Shown here: positions 1-6,748 of the stretch, in pieces
How positions within the stretch are numbered: the first letter of the stretch is position 1
Layout of the letters: every line of letters begins with the position of its first letter
Source of the DNA: Candidatus Parcubacteria bacterium
Lineage (GTDB): Bacteria > Patescibacteriota > Patescibacteriia > Magasanikbacterales > UBA922
Assembly: GCA_018646705.1 (NCBI GenBank)
Contig: JABGUG010000056.1
Location: 1 to 33,529 of the forward strand
Direction of reading: 5' to 3'
Length of the DNA stretch: 33,529 bases
Notes under the pieces: model-generated
The model's database searches: none
What the model was told of the DNA's origin: nothing
Seen by the model: only the letters and a program-made list of their open reading frames with translations
Made by a program: the position numbers and the translations under genes

Positions 1-552
1 ATCAACCTTGTTTACGACAATTCCATAACCATCCTTTGTTTTAACCCTACTAACTTGTACTTCGACTTTAGATAATCCATCCACCCAATCCATATAAACA
101 TCAAATTGTTTACGAAGTGGAGTTTTGTCTATACTATAAATAACTTCTGGATTATCTTGTAAACCATATACATGAAAATTTATACCATTATCAGACAAAT
201 AATCAAACACATCTTTATAGTTTTCTACAAGACCCTGAGAAATCTCCTCAACACTTTTAAATGCCTTTTGAACAGCATTTACCACAAGTTGAAAATATTC
301 ATCTCTGGCACTTTCTGCATATTGTTTAAGAGTGTCTATAGAATCTTCAAACTCTTTTATTTCTTGATCTAAAGCGGATCGCTGACCTTCATTTGCTTTA
401 TCTTGATAATTTTGTGCACGTAAAAAAGCTATGACCACACTAGGCTCACCAAAATCTTCAATATGCTTGCCTTTAAACCCTATACCAAAAATAATTTCAT
501 CAACTGAATGGTTAAATGGCGCTTGATCATGACTACCTACAAAATCTGACAT
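1..552 (-). CDS. Hypothetical protein, coiled-coil-like, 5' part only (runs off left edge)
   Basis: An open frame reads leftward from an ATG at 552 to the first base with no stop, giving the first 184 residues of a longer protein. I do not recognise the family. It begins MSDFVGSHDQAPFN, has no signal peptide or membrane segment, and its middle (about residues 55-110) is rich in Glu, Lys, Gln and Leu, as in a coiled coil. The later part (IYSIDKTPLRKQFDVYMDW) looks globular and mixed alpha/beta. A divergent sigma70-like promoter lies 24 bp upstream of the start. The frame is more plausible than the overlapping plus-strand frame at 172-372, which is low-complexity Ile/Phe/Lys. Function unknown; likely cytoplasmic. 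Confidence 0.7.
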   Translation of the reverse strand, partial: MSDFVGSHDQAPFNHSVDEIIFGIGFKGKHIEDFGEPSVVIAFLRAQNYQDKANEGQRSALDQEIKEFEDSIDTLKQYAESARDEYFQLVVNAVQKAFKSVEEISQGLVENYKDVFDYLSDNGINFHVYGLQDNPEVIYSIDKTPLRKQFDVYMDWVDGLSKVEVQVSRVKTKDGYGIVVNKVD

Positions 553-575
553 ATAAAATATTAAATACATTATAA

Positions 576-604
576 ATAATACCAATATTTGACACTTACG
601 TCAA
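576..604 (-). promoter_or_regulatory. Promoter for the leftward gene at 1-552
   Basis: On the minus strand TTGACG (599-604) and TATTAT (576-581) are separated by 17 bp, upstream of the ATG at 552. It is interleaved with the topA promoter on the other strand: the two -35 boxes lie only 4 bp apart, so the promoters should compete for polymerase. Confidence 0.6.
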
Positions 605-617
605 TTTCATTTATGCT
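589..617 (+). promoter_or_regulatory. Promoter for topA
   Basis: TTGACA (589-594), a 17-bp spacer and TATGCT (612-617) place a start near 624, about 20 nt before the topA ATG. No clear Shine-Dalgarno sequence is visible in the short leader. Confidence 0.6.
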
Positions 618-645
618 GTACCACATCTAAATATAAACTACTTAT

Positions 646-2925
646 ATGAGTACACTTGTTATCGTAGAGTCCCCTACAAAAGCAAAGACAATCTCAAAAT
701 TCTTAGGAAAAGACTATGTCGTGGAGTCTTCTTTTGGACACCTGAGAGACCTTCCAAAAAGTAAAATGGGGATAGATATAGAAGGTGGTACTTTTGAACC
801 TGATTATGTTACTTCCAAGGACAGGGCTAAACAAGTAAAAAAGTTGAAAGATCTAGCCAAAAAATCAGATGAGATTATATTTGCTACTGATGAAGATCGC
901 GAAGGAGAAGCCATTTCATGGCATCTCGCATATATACTTGGAGTAAAGCCAGAAAAAGCAAAACGTATTGCATTTCATGAAATTACCAAGCATGCCATAG
1001 AAGAAGCTCTCAAAAATCCAAGAAAAATCGACCAAAAACTTGTTGATGCTCAGCAAGCACGCCGCGTACTCGATAGACTTGTTGGATATGAACTTTCACC
1101 ATTCTTGTGGAAAAAAGTAGCACGAGGATTATCAGCCGGTCGCGTACAATCTGTGACTGTGCGTCTTGTTGTTGACCGCGAACGAGAACGCAAAGAATTT
1201 AATTCGGAAGAATATTGGACACTCGAAGCACTTTTTGACAAAAATCATGAATTTTTGGGTAAGCTTCACAAAATTGACAATAAAAAATTAAACAAGCTAG
1301 ATGTAAAAGACAAAAAGCAAATGGATGTGATCTTAGAAGATCTAAAAGATGTATCTTATGCAGTAAGTGACGTCACAAAGAAGGAAGCCAAACGTACTCC
1401 ACCAGCTCCATTCACTACTTCAACATTACAACAGCAATCAAGTCATAAACTGGGTTATTCTGCAAAACAAACAATGCGTCTCGCTCAACAGCTGTATGAG
1501 GGTGTAAAATTAGGAGATGAAGGTGAAACTGGTCTTATAACATACATGCGTACTGATTCGATAAATCTATCTGAAAAATTTTTAGGAGAAACAAAAGAAT
1601 TTGTAAATAAAGAATTTGGTGAAAAATACTCTCTAGAAAAAACACGGTCTTATAAAACAAAAACAAAAGGAGCTCAAGAAGCTCATGAAGCAGTGCGACC
1701 AACCGACCCAGCACGTACTCCTGAGTCTATGGAAAGCCACCTTGATCCTCAACAATTAAAACTATATACGCTTATCTGGAAACGAGCACTAGCCACCCAA
1801 ATGTCTGATGCGCGACTTAATAGGACTACAATAGACATTGAAGCCAAAAAATATATGTTCCGTGCTACAGGACAAACTATGGTCTTTGACGGATGGCTAA
1901 AATTGTACCCTGAAGCTGTAAAAGAAGAAATGCTACCTGAGCTAAAAGAAAAAGATGCCATAACGTGCAAGGAGCTTAAACCTGAACAACATTTTACAGA
2001 ACCTCCAGCACGATATTCAGATGCAACATTAGTAAAAATTTTGGAAGAACATGGCATTGGTCGCCCATCTACATACGCTCCAACAATATCTACTATTGAA
2101 TCTCGAGGTTATGTATCACGTGATGACAACAAACGTCTTTTTCCGGAAGATATAGCATATGTAGTAAATGATTTATTTGTCGAACACTTTTCAGATATTG
2201 TTGATTTCAAATTTACTGCAACCATGGAAGAAAATCTTGATGAAATTGCTGAGGGTACAAAAGATTGGAAACCAATAATTTCTACATTCTATCATCCATT
2301 CCACGAAAATTTAGTTAAAAAAACTGAAAACTTGAGCAAAGAAGAAACAGTTGGTATGCATGAATTAGGCACTGATCCAAAAAGCAGTAAACCAATCTAT
2401 GCGCGCGTTGGTAGATTTGGTGCCTTTGTCCAAAAGGGTTCCAAAGATGACGAAGAAAAACCACAATTTGCCTCACTAAAAAAAGGACAGAGTGTGGAAA
2501 CTATCACACTTGAAGAAGCATTAGAACTTCTTAAACTTCCACGCGTAGTTGGACAAGATAAAGATGGAAATGAAATGACTGTTGCAATTGGACGTTTTGG
2601 ACCATATGTAAAAGTATTAGAAAAGTTTTATTCTATCAAAGAAGATGATCCCTATACCATCACTCTTGAACGATCCTTAGAAATAGTTGCCGAAAAAAAC
2701 AAAGCTGATGCAGAAAAAATTATAAAAACATTTAAAGGTAGTGAGGTGCAAGTATTAAACGGACGCTACGGTCCATATATCACTGACCCAACAACTAAAA
2801 CAAATGCAAAAATTCCAAAAGACAAAGAACCAAAAGATCTAACACTGGAAGAATGCGAAACATTATTAAAAGAAAATCCAACAAGAAAACGTGGAGGGGC
2901 GCGAAAGAAAAAAGCAAAAAAATAA
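646..2925 (+). CDS. topA: DNA topoisomerase I (type IA)
   Basis: Relaxes negatively supercoiled DNA by transient single-strand cleavage through a 5'-phosphotyrosine link. The Toprim domain is at the N terminus, with Glu8 in VIVESPTKAKT and the metal-binding D82-E-D84-R-E86 in TDEDREGEA. The nucleophile is Tyr300 in ITYMRTDS. GIGRPSTYAPTI and the strand-passage domains follow. The C terminus (about 590-745) has three Topo_C-type repeats (GRFGAFV, GRFGPYV, GRYGPYI) and a Lys/Arg tail. There are no Cys4 zinc fingers like those of E. coli TopA, so at 759 residues it is the zinc-less repeat type. It has its own promoter. A predicted minus-strand small RNA ends over its stop codon. Confidence 0.97.
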   Translation: MSTLVIVESPTKAKTISKFLGKDYVVESSFGHLRDLPKSKMGIDIEGGTFEPDYVTSKDRAKQVKKLKDLAKKSDEIIFATDEDREGEAISWHLAYILGVKPEKAKRIAFHEITKHAIEEALKNPRKIDQKLVDAQQARRVLDRLVGYELSPFLWKKVARGLSAGRVQSVTVRLVVDRERERKEFNSEEYWTLEALFDKNHEFLGKLHKIDNKKLNKLDVKDKKQMDVILEDLKDVSYAVSDVTKKEAKRTPPAPFTTSTLQQQSSHKLGYSAKQTMRLAQQLYEGVKLGDEGETGLITYMRTDSINLSEKFLGETKEFVNKEFGEKYSLEKTRSYKTKTKGAQEAHEAVRPTDPARTPESMESHLDPQQLKLYTLIWKRALATQMSDARLNRTTIDIEAKKYMFRATGQTMVFDGWLKLYPEAVKEEMLPELKEKDAITCKELKPEQHFTEPPARYSDATLVKILEEHGIGRPSTYAPTISTIESRGYVSRDDNKRLFPEDIAYVVNDLFVEHFSDIVDFKFTATMEENLDEIAEGTKDWKPIISTFYHPFHENLVKKTENLSKEETVGMHELGTDPKSSKPIYARVGRFGAFVQKGSKDDEEKPQFASLKKGQSVETITLEEALELLKLPRVVGQDKDGNEMTVAIGRFGPYVKVLEKFYSIKEDDPYTITLERSLEIVAEKNKADAEKIIKTFKGSEVQVLNGRYGPYITDPTTKTNAKIPKDKEPKDLTLEECETLLKENPTRKRGGARKKKAKK

Positions 2926-3018
2926 ATAAAAACACCCATCGAAAAAGATAGGTGCTCATATGTAGCAAGAAGGATGACCTCAATGCCAAAGGTAATAATA
3001 AGGTTCCTTACTCGCTAC
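2925..3018 (-). ncRNA. Predicted small RNA 1 (about 90 nt), stem-loop plus intrinsic terminator
   Basis: Read on the minus strand, a promoter (3026-3053) would start RNA near 3018 at GTAGC. The RNA folds into one long interrupted hairpin: GUAGC (3018-3014) with GCUAC (2966-2962), AAGGA with UCCUU, and CCUUA with UGAGG. This leaves a loop containing UUAUUACC. A second hairpin (2954-2933, CACCTATC/GATGGGTG) followed by a T-rich run is an intrinsic terminator reaching the topA stop codon. No ORF of note is inside. The segment 3003-2991 is complementary to the 5' end of small RNA 2. I do not recognise an Rfam family. Promoter, fold and terminator all agree on this strand. Confidence 0.6.
2933..2954 (-). 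terminator. Intrinsic terminator of small RNA 1
   Basis: Minus strand: CACCTATC, loop TTTTTC, GATGGGTG (one A-C mismatch), then TTTTTATTTATTTTTTT. The T-tract is present only on the minus-strand side, which sets the orientation. The tail overlaps the 3' end of topA. Confidence 0.7.
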
Positions 3019-3025
3019 GGGTGAT

Positions 3026-3053
3026 AGTATAGCAAATATTGTATAAATTTCAA
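3026..3053 (-). promoter_or_regulatory. Promoter of small RNA 1
   Basis: Minus strand TTGAAA (3048-3053), a 16-bp spacer and TATACT (3026-3031). The predicted start falls at the base of the RNA's outer stem, which supports the pairing of promoter and RNA. Confidence 0.55.
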
Positions 3054-3084
3054 GGAGCTGGTAAAAAAAACGCTAAAACTAGAT

Positions 3085-3156
3085 AAAAAAAGAGAAAACC
3101 CCGGTCTTACGACTGGGGTTTCCTTTAGGCGTTTTGATCTTTACCTTACTATTACC
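3085..3156 (-). ncRNA. Predicted small RNA 2 (about 72 nt) with terminator hairpin
   Basis: A near-consensus minus-strand promoter (3163-3191) would start RNA at about 3156 with GGUAAUAGUAAGG. A single-stranded stretch containing CCUAAAGGAAACC follows. The RNA ends in a strong hairpin (AAACCCCAGTC, GTAA, GACCGGGGTTT; 3121-3096) and TCTCTTTTTTT. The first 13 nt are complementary to the loop side of small RNA 1 (one G-U pair). On the plus strand the same hairpin lacks a run of T, so it is a minus-strand terminator. An outer pairing AAAACGC/GCGTTTT around the hairpin is also possible. No protein frame. Family not recognised. Confidence 0.6.
3095..3122 (-). terminator. Intrinsic terminator of small RNA 2
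   Basis: An 11-bp GC-rich stem with a four-base loop is followed on the minus strand by TCTCTTTTTTT (3094-3085). Confidence 0.75.
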
Positions 3157-3162
3157 ATTAAC

Positions 3163-3191
3163 ACTATAACATATAAAACACATTTTGTCAA
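3163..3191 (-). promoter_or_regulatory. Promoter of small RNA 2
   Basis: Minus strand TTGACA (3186-3191), exactly 17 bp, TATAGT (3163-3168): perfect -35 and 5/6 -10. No protein gene lies downstream on this strand before topA's antisense side, so the promoter is best explained by a small RNA. Confidence 0.7.
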
Positions 3192-3217
3192 TATCTAAAA
3201 TAAAAAAATGCTTTACC

Positions 3218-3246
3218 TTGCAAAAATCATGTAAAAATGATATAAA
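3218..3246 (+). promoter_or_regulatory. Promoter of the ppGpp synthetase/hydrolase gene
   Basis: TTGCAA (3218-3223), 17 bp, TATAAA (3241-3246). A start near 3253 leaves a leader of about 14 nt that holds only the GGAGAG ribosome binding site (3251-3256). It is divergent from the small RNA 2 promoter. Confidence 0.55.
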
Positions 3247-3266
3247 AATAGGAGAGATATTACATT

Positions 3267-4760
3267 ATGGTATCAAAAAGAAAACAAACAATTGAATATC
3301 TTTTGGAAAAAATAAAAGTCTATGACAAAAAGGCTGATTTTGATATGATTCAACTTGCATACGATTTTGCATATGATGCACATGCAGGACAAACACGAAA
3401 ATCTGGAGAACCTTACATAATACATCCACTTGCCACTGCTCACATCCTTGCGGACATGCACATTGATCCTATTATCGTAATAGCCGCACTTCTACATGAT
3501 GTGCCAGAGGACACAGACAAGACGCTCGAGGATTTAGAAGACAACTTTGGTAGTGAGGTAGCGTCGCTTGTGAGAGGAATTACAAAATTGGGAAAACTCA
3601 AATACAGAGGCGTAGAGCGATATATTGAAAATCTAAGAAAAATGTTTGTAGCAATGGCAGAAGACGTACGTGTTATGATTATCAAATTTGCAGATAGGAC
3701 TCACAATTTAACTACACTCGAAGCACTTCCTCCTCAAAAACGTTATCGTATTGCACTTGAAAGTCTTGAAATCTATGCTCCTATCGCGAACAGACTTGGT
3801 ATGGATGAATTCAAAGGTAGACTTGAAGACCTCTCTTTTAAATTTGTATACCCAAAAGAATTTGAACGTGTAAAAACATTAATGGATGAAAAGTTAGAAG
3901 GACGAGAACGTTATTATGATAGTGTAATAAAACATACAAATGATGAGCTCGGAAAAGCTGGCATTAAAATAAAGTCAATATATGGACGAAATAAACGCTT
4001 ATATAGTTTGTATAAAAAACTTATACGAAAAGATAATGATATCAAAAAAATATACGATCTCGTAGCAATTCGTATTATTGTAGACAATCTTGCTGAATGT
4101 TATGCAACACTTGGTATTCTCCATAATATCTGGAAACCATTCAAAGGAAGAATCAAAGATTATATATCACAACCAAAACCAAATGGATATCAATCACTAC
4201 ATACAACAGTTTTCGGAGAAAGTGGTGACCCCATAGAATTTCAAATTCGTACACAAAAAATGCATGAGAATGCGGAATACGGTATTGCATCACACTGGCA
4301 CTATGATGAACATGGAAGCAAAATACCAACTCGTGAAATAAAATGGGCAAAAGAACTTGCAGAAATTCAAAAAGAAATCCTAAACAAACTATCTGACTTG
4401 GAAGAAATGAAAGTTGATTTCTTGCAAACACGCATTTTTGTCTTCACACCAAAAGGAGATGTTATAGATCTTCCTGAAGGCGCCACTCCAATTGATTTTG
4501 CTTATCACATACATTCAGAAGTTGGAAATAAATGTATTGGGGCCGTAGTAAATGAAAAGATGGTGAGTCTTGATACTGAACTTAACAATGGTGACGTGGT
4601 CGAAATAACTACAGACAAAAATAGAAAATCACCAGGTGCAGACTGGCTTACCATTGCAAAAACACATACTGCAAAAACACACATACGAAATGCATTCAAA
4701 AAACATAAAGGTGGTCTTTCAGGACTCCTAAAATCAGTATTACCAGGAAAGAAAAATTAA
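3267..4760 (+). CDS. rel: Bifunctional (p)ppGpp synthetase/hydrolase, RSH family, C-terminally short
   Basis: Makes and degrades the alarmone (p)ppGpp. The HD hydrolase domain (about 25-180) keeps the residues of an active enzyme: His53, His77-Asp78 and Glu81-Asp82 in LLHDVPEDT. RelA-type inactive forms lose these. The synthetase domain (about 225-370) has IYDLVAIRIIVD, KPNGYQSLHTTV and FQIRTQKMHENAEYG. A TGS domain follows (about 390-450, FVFTPKGDVIDLP). The protein stops at 497 residues with a Lys-rich tail, whereas long RSH proteins are about 700-740. The helical, zinc-finger/RIS and ACT regulatory domains are therefore missing. The reading frame shows no break and a terminator follows directly, so this looks like a genuinely reduced form. 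Confidence 0.95.
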   Translation: MVSKRKQTIEYLLEKIKVYDKKADFDMIQLAYDFAYDAHAGQTRKSGEPYIIHPLATAHILADMHIDPIIVIAALLHDVPEDTDKTLEDLEDNFGSEVASLVRGITKLGKLKYRGVERYIENLRKMFVAMAEDVRVMIIKFADRTHNLTTLEALPPQKRYRIALESLEIYAPIANRLGMDEFKGRLEDLSFKFVYPKEFERVKTLMDEKLEGRERYYDSVIKHTNDELGKAGIKIKSIYGRNKRLYSLYKKLIRKDNDIKKIYDLVAIRIIVDNLAECYATLGILHNIWKPFKGRIKDYISQPKPNGYQSLHTTVFGESGDPIEFQIRTQKMHENAEYGIASHWHYDEHGSKIPTREIKWAKELAEIQKEILNKLSDLEEMKVDFLQTRIFVFTPKGDVIDLPEGATPIDFAYHIHSEVGNKCIGAVVNEKMVSLDTELNNGDVVEITTDKNRKSPGADWLTIAKTHTAKTHIRNAFKKHKGGLSGLLKSVLPGKKN

Positions 4761-4768
4761 ACAAAAAT

Positions 4769-4800
4769 AAAACCGCTCCGATATACATCAGAGCGGTTTT
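4769..4800. terminator. Bidirectional intrinsic terminator between rel and parB
   Basis: AAAACCGCTC (4769-4778) pairs with GAGCGGTTTT (4791-4800). A T-run follows on the plus strand, and TTTTATTTTTG on the minus strand. It separates two convergent genes. Confidence 0.85.
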
Positions 4801-4816
4801 TTTATTTAGGATACTT

Positions 4817-5680
4817 TTAGCTCAACTCGCCAATCAGTCTCTTTAATTCCCCTTTTGAGTTATATTCAATACTTATGGTGCCATGTTCACCGCGCCCGGC
4901 AATACGCACTCTTGTCCCAAGTCTTTCTTCAAGTAATTCCTCCTGTGCACGAATATTTGGATCACGCCGAACAGAACCTTTGCGTGAAGTAGGACCCTTA
5001 CTTTCTACCACACGCTCGACATCTCGAACACTCATCCCCTGCCCTGCCATACTTTTAAATACTTCGAGTTGTTCTTTTTCATTTTTAAGACTGAGTAATG
5101 CACGAGCCTTTCCTGCACTGATTATTCCCTCAATCAAAGCTTTTTGTATTTCATTTGGTAAATCCAATAAACGCACTGTATTTGCTACTGCAGACCTACT
5201 TTTCCCTACTTGAGATGAAACCTCTTCTTGAGTAAGATTGAATTCTTCGATCAGACGTGCATAAGCAAAGGCTTCTTCAATTGGATTTAAATCTTGTCGC
5301 TGTATATTTTCTATCAAAGCCAACTCGAGTTTTTCTTGCTCTGTTGCACTACGAACTAGAGCAGGGACAGTAGCTAATCCTGCGATTTCTGAAGCACGCA
5401 AACGTCTCTCACCTGCGATGAGTTCATAACCACCATCTTCTTTTTCAGTTACAACAAGAGGTTGTAAAATTCCATGTTTTTTAATAGAAGAAACCAAATC
5501 CTCAAGTTTTCCATGATCAAACTCTTGACGTGGCTGATGTGCATTTGGCACAATTTCAGAAAGTGGAATTTTCCATACCCTATCATCACTGTTGTCCACA
5601 ATCCCAGTTTCACGACGAATAACTTTTCGTGCTTTTTTTTGTTGTGGTATAAGTGAATTGAGTCCTTTACCAAGTGCCAT
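4817..5680 (-). CDS. parB: Chromosome partitioning protein ParB
   Basis: CTP-dependent DNA clamp that loads at parS and partners with ParA in origin segregation. The N terminus MALGKGLNSLIP is the typical ParA-stimulating start. The CTP-binding ParB/Srx fold has NAHQPRQEF (46-54), GERRLRA (90-96) and ENIQRQDLNPIEEA (124-137). The helix-turn-helix is at about 150-172 (TQEEVSSQVGKSRSAVAN). A short C-terminal dimer domain follows. 287 residues is normal. It lies 41 bp downstream of parA on the same strand, in the standard parA-parB order. No perfect parS-like 16-mer was seen in the window. Confidence 0.96.
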   Translation of the reverse strand: MALGKGLNSLIPQQKKARKVIRRETGIVDNSDDRVWKIPLSEIVPNAHQPRQEFDHGKLEDLVSSIKKHGILQPLVVTEKEDGGYELIAGERRLRASEIAGLATVPALVRSATEQEKLELALIENIQRQDLNPIEEAFAYARLIEEFNLTQEEVSSQVGKSRSAVANTVRLLDLPNEIQKALIEGIISAGKARALLSLKNEKEQLEVFKSMAGQGMSVRDVERVVESKGPTSRKGSVRRDPNIRAQEELLEERLGTRVRIAGRGEHGTISIEYNSKGELKRLIGELS

Positions 5681-5687
5681 ATATAAT

Positions 5688-5724
5688 AAATTTTTAATTT
5701 GAAATTTTTAATTTGAAATTTTTA
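5688..5724. repeat. 14-bp tandem repeat in the parA-parB spacer
   Basis: AAATTTTTAATTTG occurs at 5688-5701 and 5702-5715, with a third partial copy (5716-5724) running into the parA stop codon. It occupies almost the whole spacer. Role unknown; similar short-period AT-rich repeats occupy other gene gaps in this window. Confidence 0.8.
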
Positions 5725-6489
5725 CTGAGCATGCCTTTCCAAAAGCTCTCTGGTTAGTCGTTCGTATGCTTTTGCACCTTTGCCCTTTGGTTCATAATGT
5801 AAGATTGATTTACCAAAGCTTGGAGCTTCTGCTAATCTCACAGTACGAGGTATAACTGAACGAAAAATATTATTTGGAAAATATTTGTACAACTCATTCA
5901 TAACTTCTGTTGAAAGTCTCGTGCGTTTATCAAACATAGTAAGTACAGCTCCGAGTACACTTAATTCTGGATGTATATGATTTTTGACCAATTCAATAGT
6001 TTGTAATAACTGACCCAAACCTTCGAGTGCATAATATTCTGCCTGTACAGGAATTAGGAGTTCATCTGCTGCCACAAGACTATTGATTGTAAGTAATCCA
6101 AGAGATGGCGGACAATCAATGACTACATAATCATATCCGTGAGCAACTTCTGAAAGCAAATCACGTAACTGAAATTCTCTACGTTCTACACCTACAAGTT
6201 CAACTGATGCACCAGCAAGATTGGCTGTTGCGGGTGCAATACGTAAACCCTCATGATTCGTATTAAATACAATGTCATGCATTCGCTTTTGTCGTGACAA
6301 AGCCTCATATACACCATGAGGAATTTCATTTCTATTAATTCCTAAACCACTTGTTGCATTACCCTGTGGATCCATATCTACTAGTAAAACAAATTTGCCC
6401 ATCTCTGCTAGATAAGCTGCTAAATTTACAGCAGTAGTAGTCTTACCTACTCCACCTTTTTGATTTACTACTGAAATTACTTTTGGCAT
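5722..6489 (-). CDS. parA: Chromosome partitioning ATPase ParA
   Basis: Walker-type ATPase that positions ParB-bound origins on the nucleoid. It has the deviant Walker A motif KGGVGKTT (11-18) with the signature lysine, the Walker A' motif VDMDPQGNATSG (38-49) and the Walker B region VVIDCPPSLG (about 122-131). At 255 residues it is the short chromosomal Soj type without an N-terminal HTH. parB follows 41 bp downstream. The -10 box ends only 9 bp before the ATG and no Shine-Dalgarno is seen, so the mRNA is probably leaderless or nearly so. Confidence 0.96.
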   Translation of the reverse strand: MPKVISVVNQKGGVGKTTTAVNLAAYLAEMGKFVLLVDMDPQGNATSGLGINRNEIPHGVYEALSRQKRMHDIVFNTNHEGLRIAPATANLAGASVELVGVERREFQLRDLLSEVAHGYDYVVIDCPPSLGLLTINSLVAADELLIPVQAEYYALEGLGQLLQTIELVKNHIHPELSVLGAVLTMFDKRTRLSTEVMNELYKYFPNNIFRSVIPRTVRLAEAPSFGKSILHYEPKGKGAKAYERLTRELLERHAQ

Positions 6490-6497
6490 AGGCCATT

Positions 6498-6526
6498 ATT
6501 ATACCAAAAATTGACAAAATCTACAA
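6498..6526 (-). promoter_or_regulatory. Promoter of parA
   Basis: Minus strand TATAAT (6498-6503), 17 bp downstream of TTGTAG (6521-6526, a 3/6 -35). The expected start at about 6491 is 2 nt before the parA ATG. It overlaps the divergent tRNA promoter. Confidence 0.55.
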
Positions 6527-6539
6527 TAAAATATATACT
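6511..6539 (+). promoter_or_regulatory. Promoter for the tRNA-Leu unit
   Basis: TTGACA (6511-6516), 17 bp, TATACT (6534-6539). A start near 6546 would transcribe the broken tRNA, tRNA-Leu(CAA) and possibly the metallophosphoesterase gene. No terminator separates them. Confidence 0.65.
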
Positions 6540-6560
6540 ATCGATCGCTATTTCACATAC

Positions 6561-6605
6561 GCCGAAGTGGTGGAACCTGCCTGCCGGCAGGCAGGTTGGT
6601 AGACA
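6561..6605 (+). pseudogene. tRNA-Leu 5' remnant split by a 20-bp palindrome
   Basis: GCCGAAGTGGTGGAA (6561-6575) followed after the palindrome by TTGGTAGACA (6596-6605) is the 5' end of a bacterial tRNA-Leu: acceptor strand, positions 8-9 and D arm. The palindrome sits inside the D loop. After position 6605 the similarity ends, so anticodon, variable and T arms are absent. The acceptor GCCGAAG differs from GCCCGAG of the intact neighbour, so it came from another Leu isoacceptor rather than from a simple copy of it. It lies just downstream of a strong tRNA-type promoter. Confidence 0.65.
6576..6595. repeat. 20-bp perfect GC-rich palindrome
   Basis: CCTGCCTGCC and its reverse complement GGCAGGCAGG, back to back. 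On translation it gives LPAGRQ-type peptides, a pattern I recall from dispersed palindromes in CPR genomes (recollection, not checked). It interrupts the tRNA-Leu remnant in AA/TT of the D loop. Confidence 0.85.
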
Positions 6606-6627
6606 AATATTACAACACACTATGAAA

Positions 6628-6709
6628 GCCCGAGTGGCGGAATTGGTAGACGCGCGCGACTCAAAATCGCGTTCCTTACGGAGTGAGAGTTCGATTCTCT
6701 CCTCGGGCA
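6628..6709 (+). tRNA. tRNA-Leu (anticodon CAA)
   Basis: The acceptor arms GCCCGAG (6628-6634) and CTCGGGC (6702-6708) pair perfectly, with discriminator A. The D arm contains AATTGGTAGAC. The anticodon stem CGCGA/TCGCG encloses the loop CTCAAAA with anticodon CAA at 6662-6664, reading UUG codons. The long class II variable arm has a TCC/GGA stem, and the T arm is GAGAG-TTCGATT-CTCTC. CCA is not encoded in full. Confidence 0.96.
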
Positions 6710-6748
6710 CAACCTAACATTTCGTACTGTTCGTACGTTCGCACATAT

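Noticed and set aside
172-372. Plus-strand frame with Ile/Phe/Lys-rich product
   Set aside because: It is antisense to a longer, more protein-like minus-strand frame that runs off the left edge and has a promoter.
2926-3266. Known structured RNA such as SRP RNA, 6S RNA or tmRNA
   Set aside because: The RNAs are short and lack the SRP tetraloop region, the 6S open-bubble layout and any tRNA-like ends.
4817-6489. parS site near parAB
   Set aside because: No close match to the TGTTTCACGTGAAACA pattern was found by eye; GTTTCACGACGAA near 5607 is only half-like.
6683-6748. Longer start for the metallophosphoesterase
   Set aside because: It would begin inside the tRNA-Leu T arm; the ATG at 6749 opens directly with the first membrane helix.
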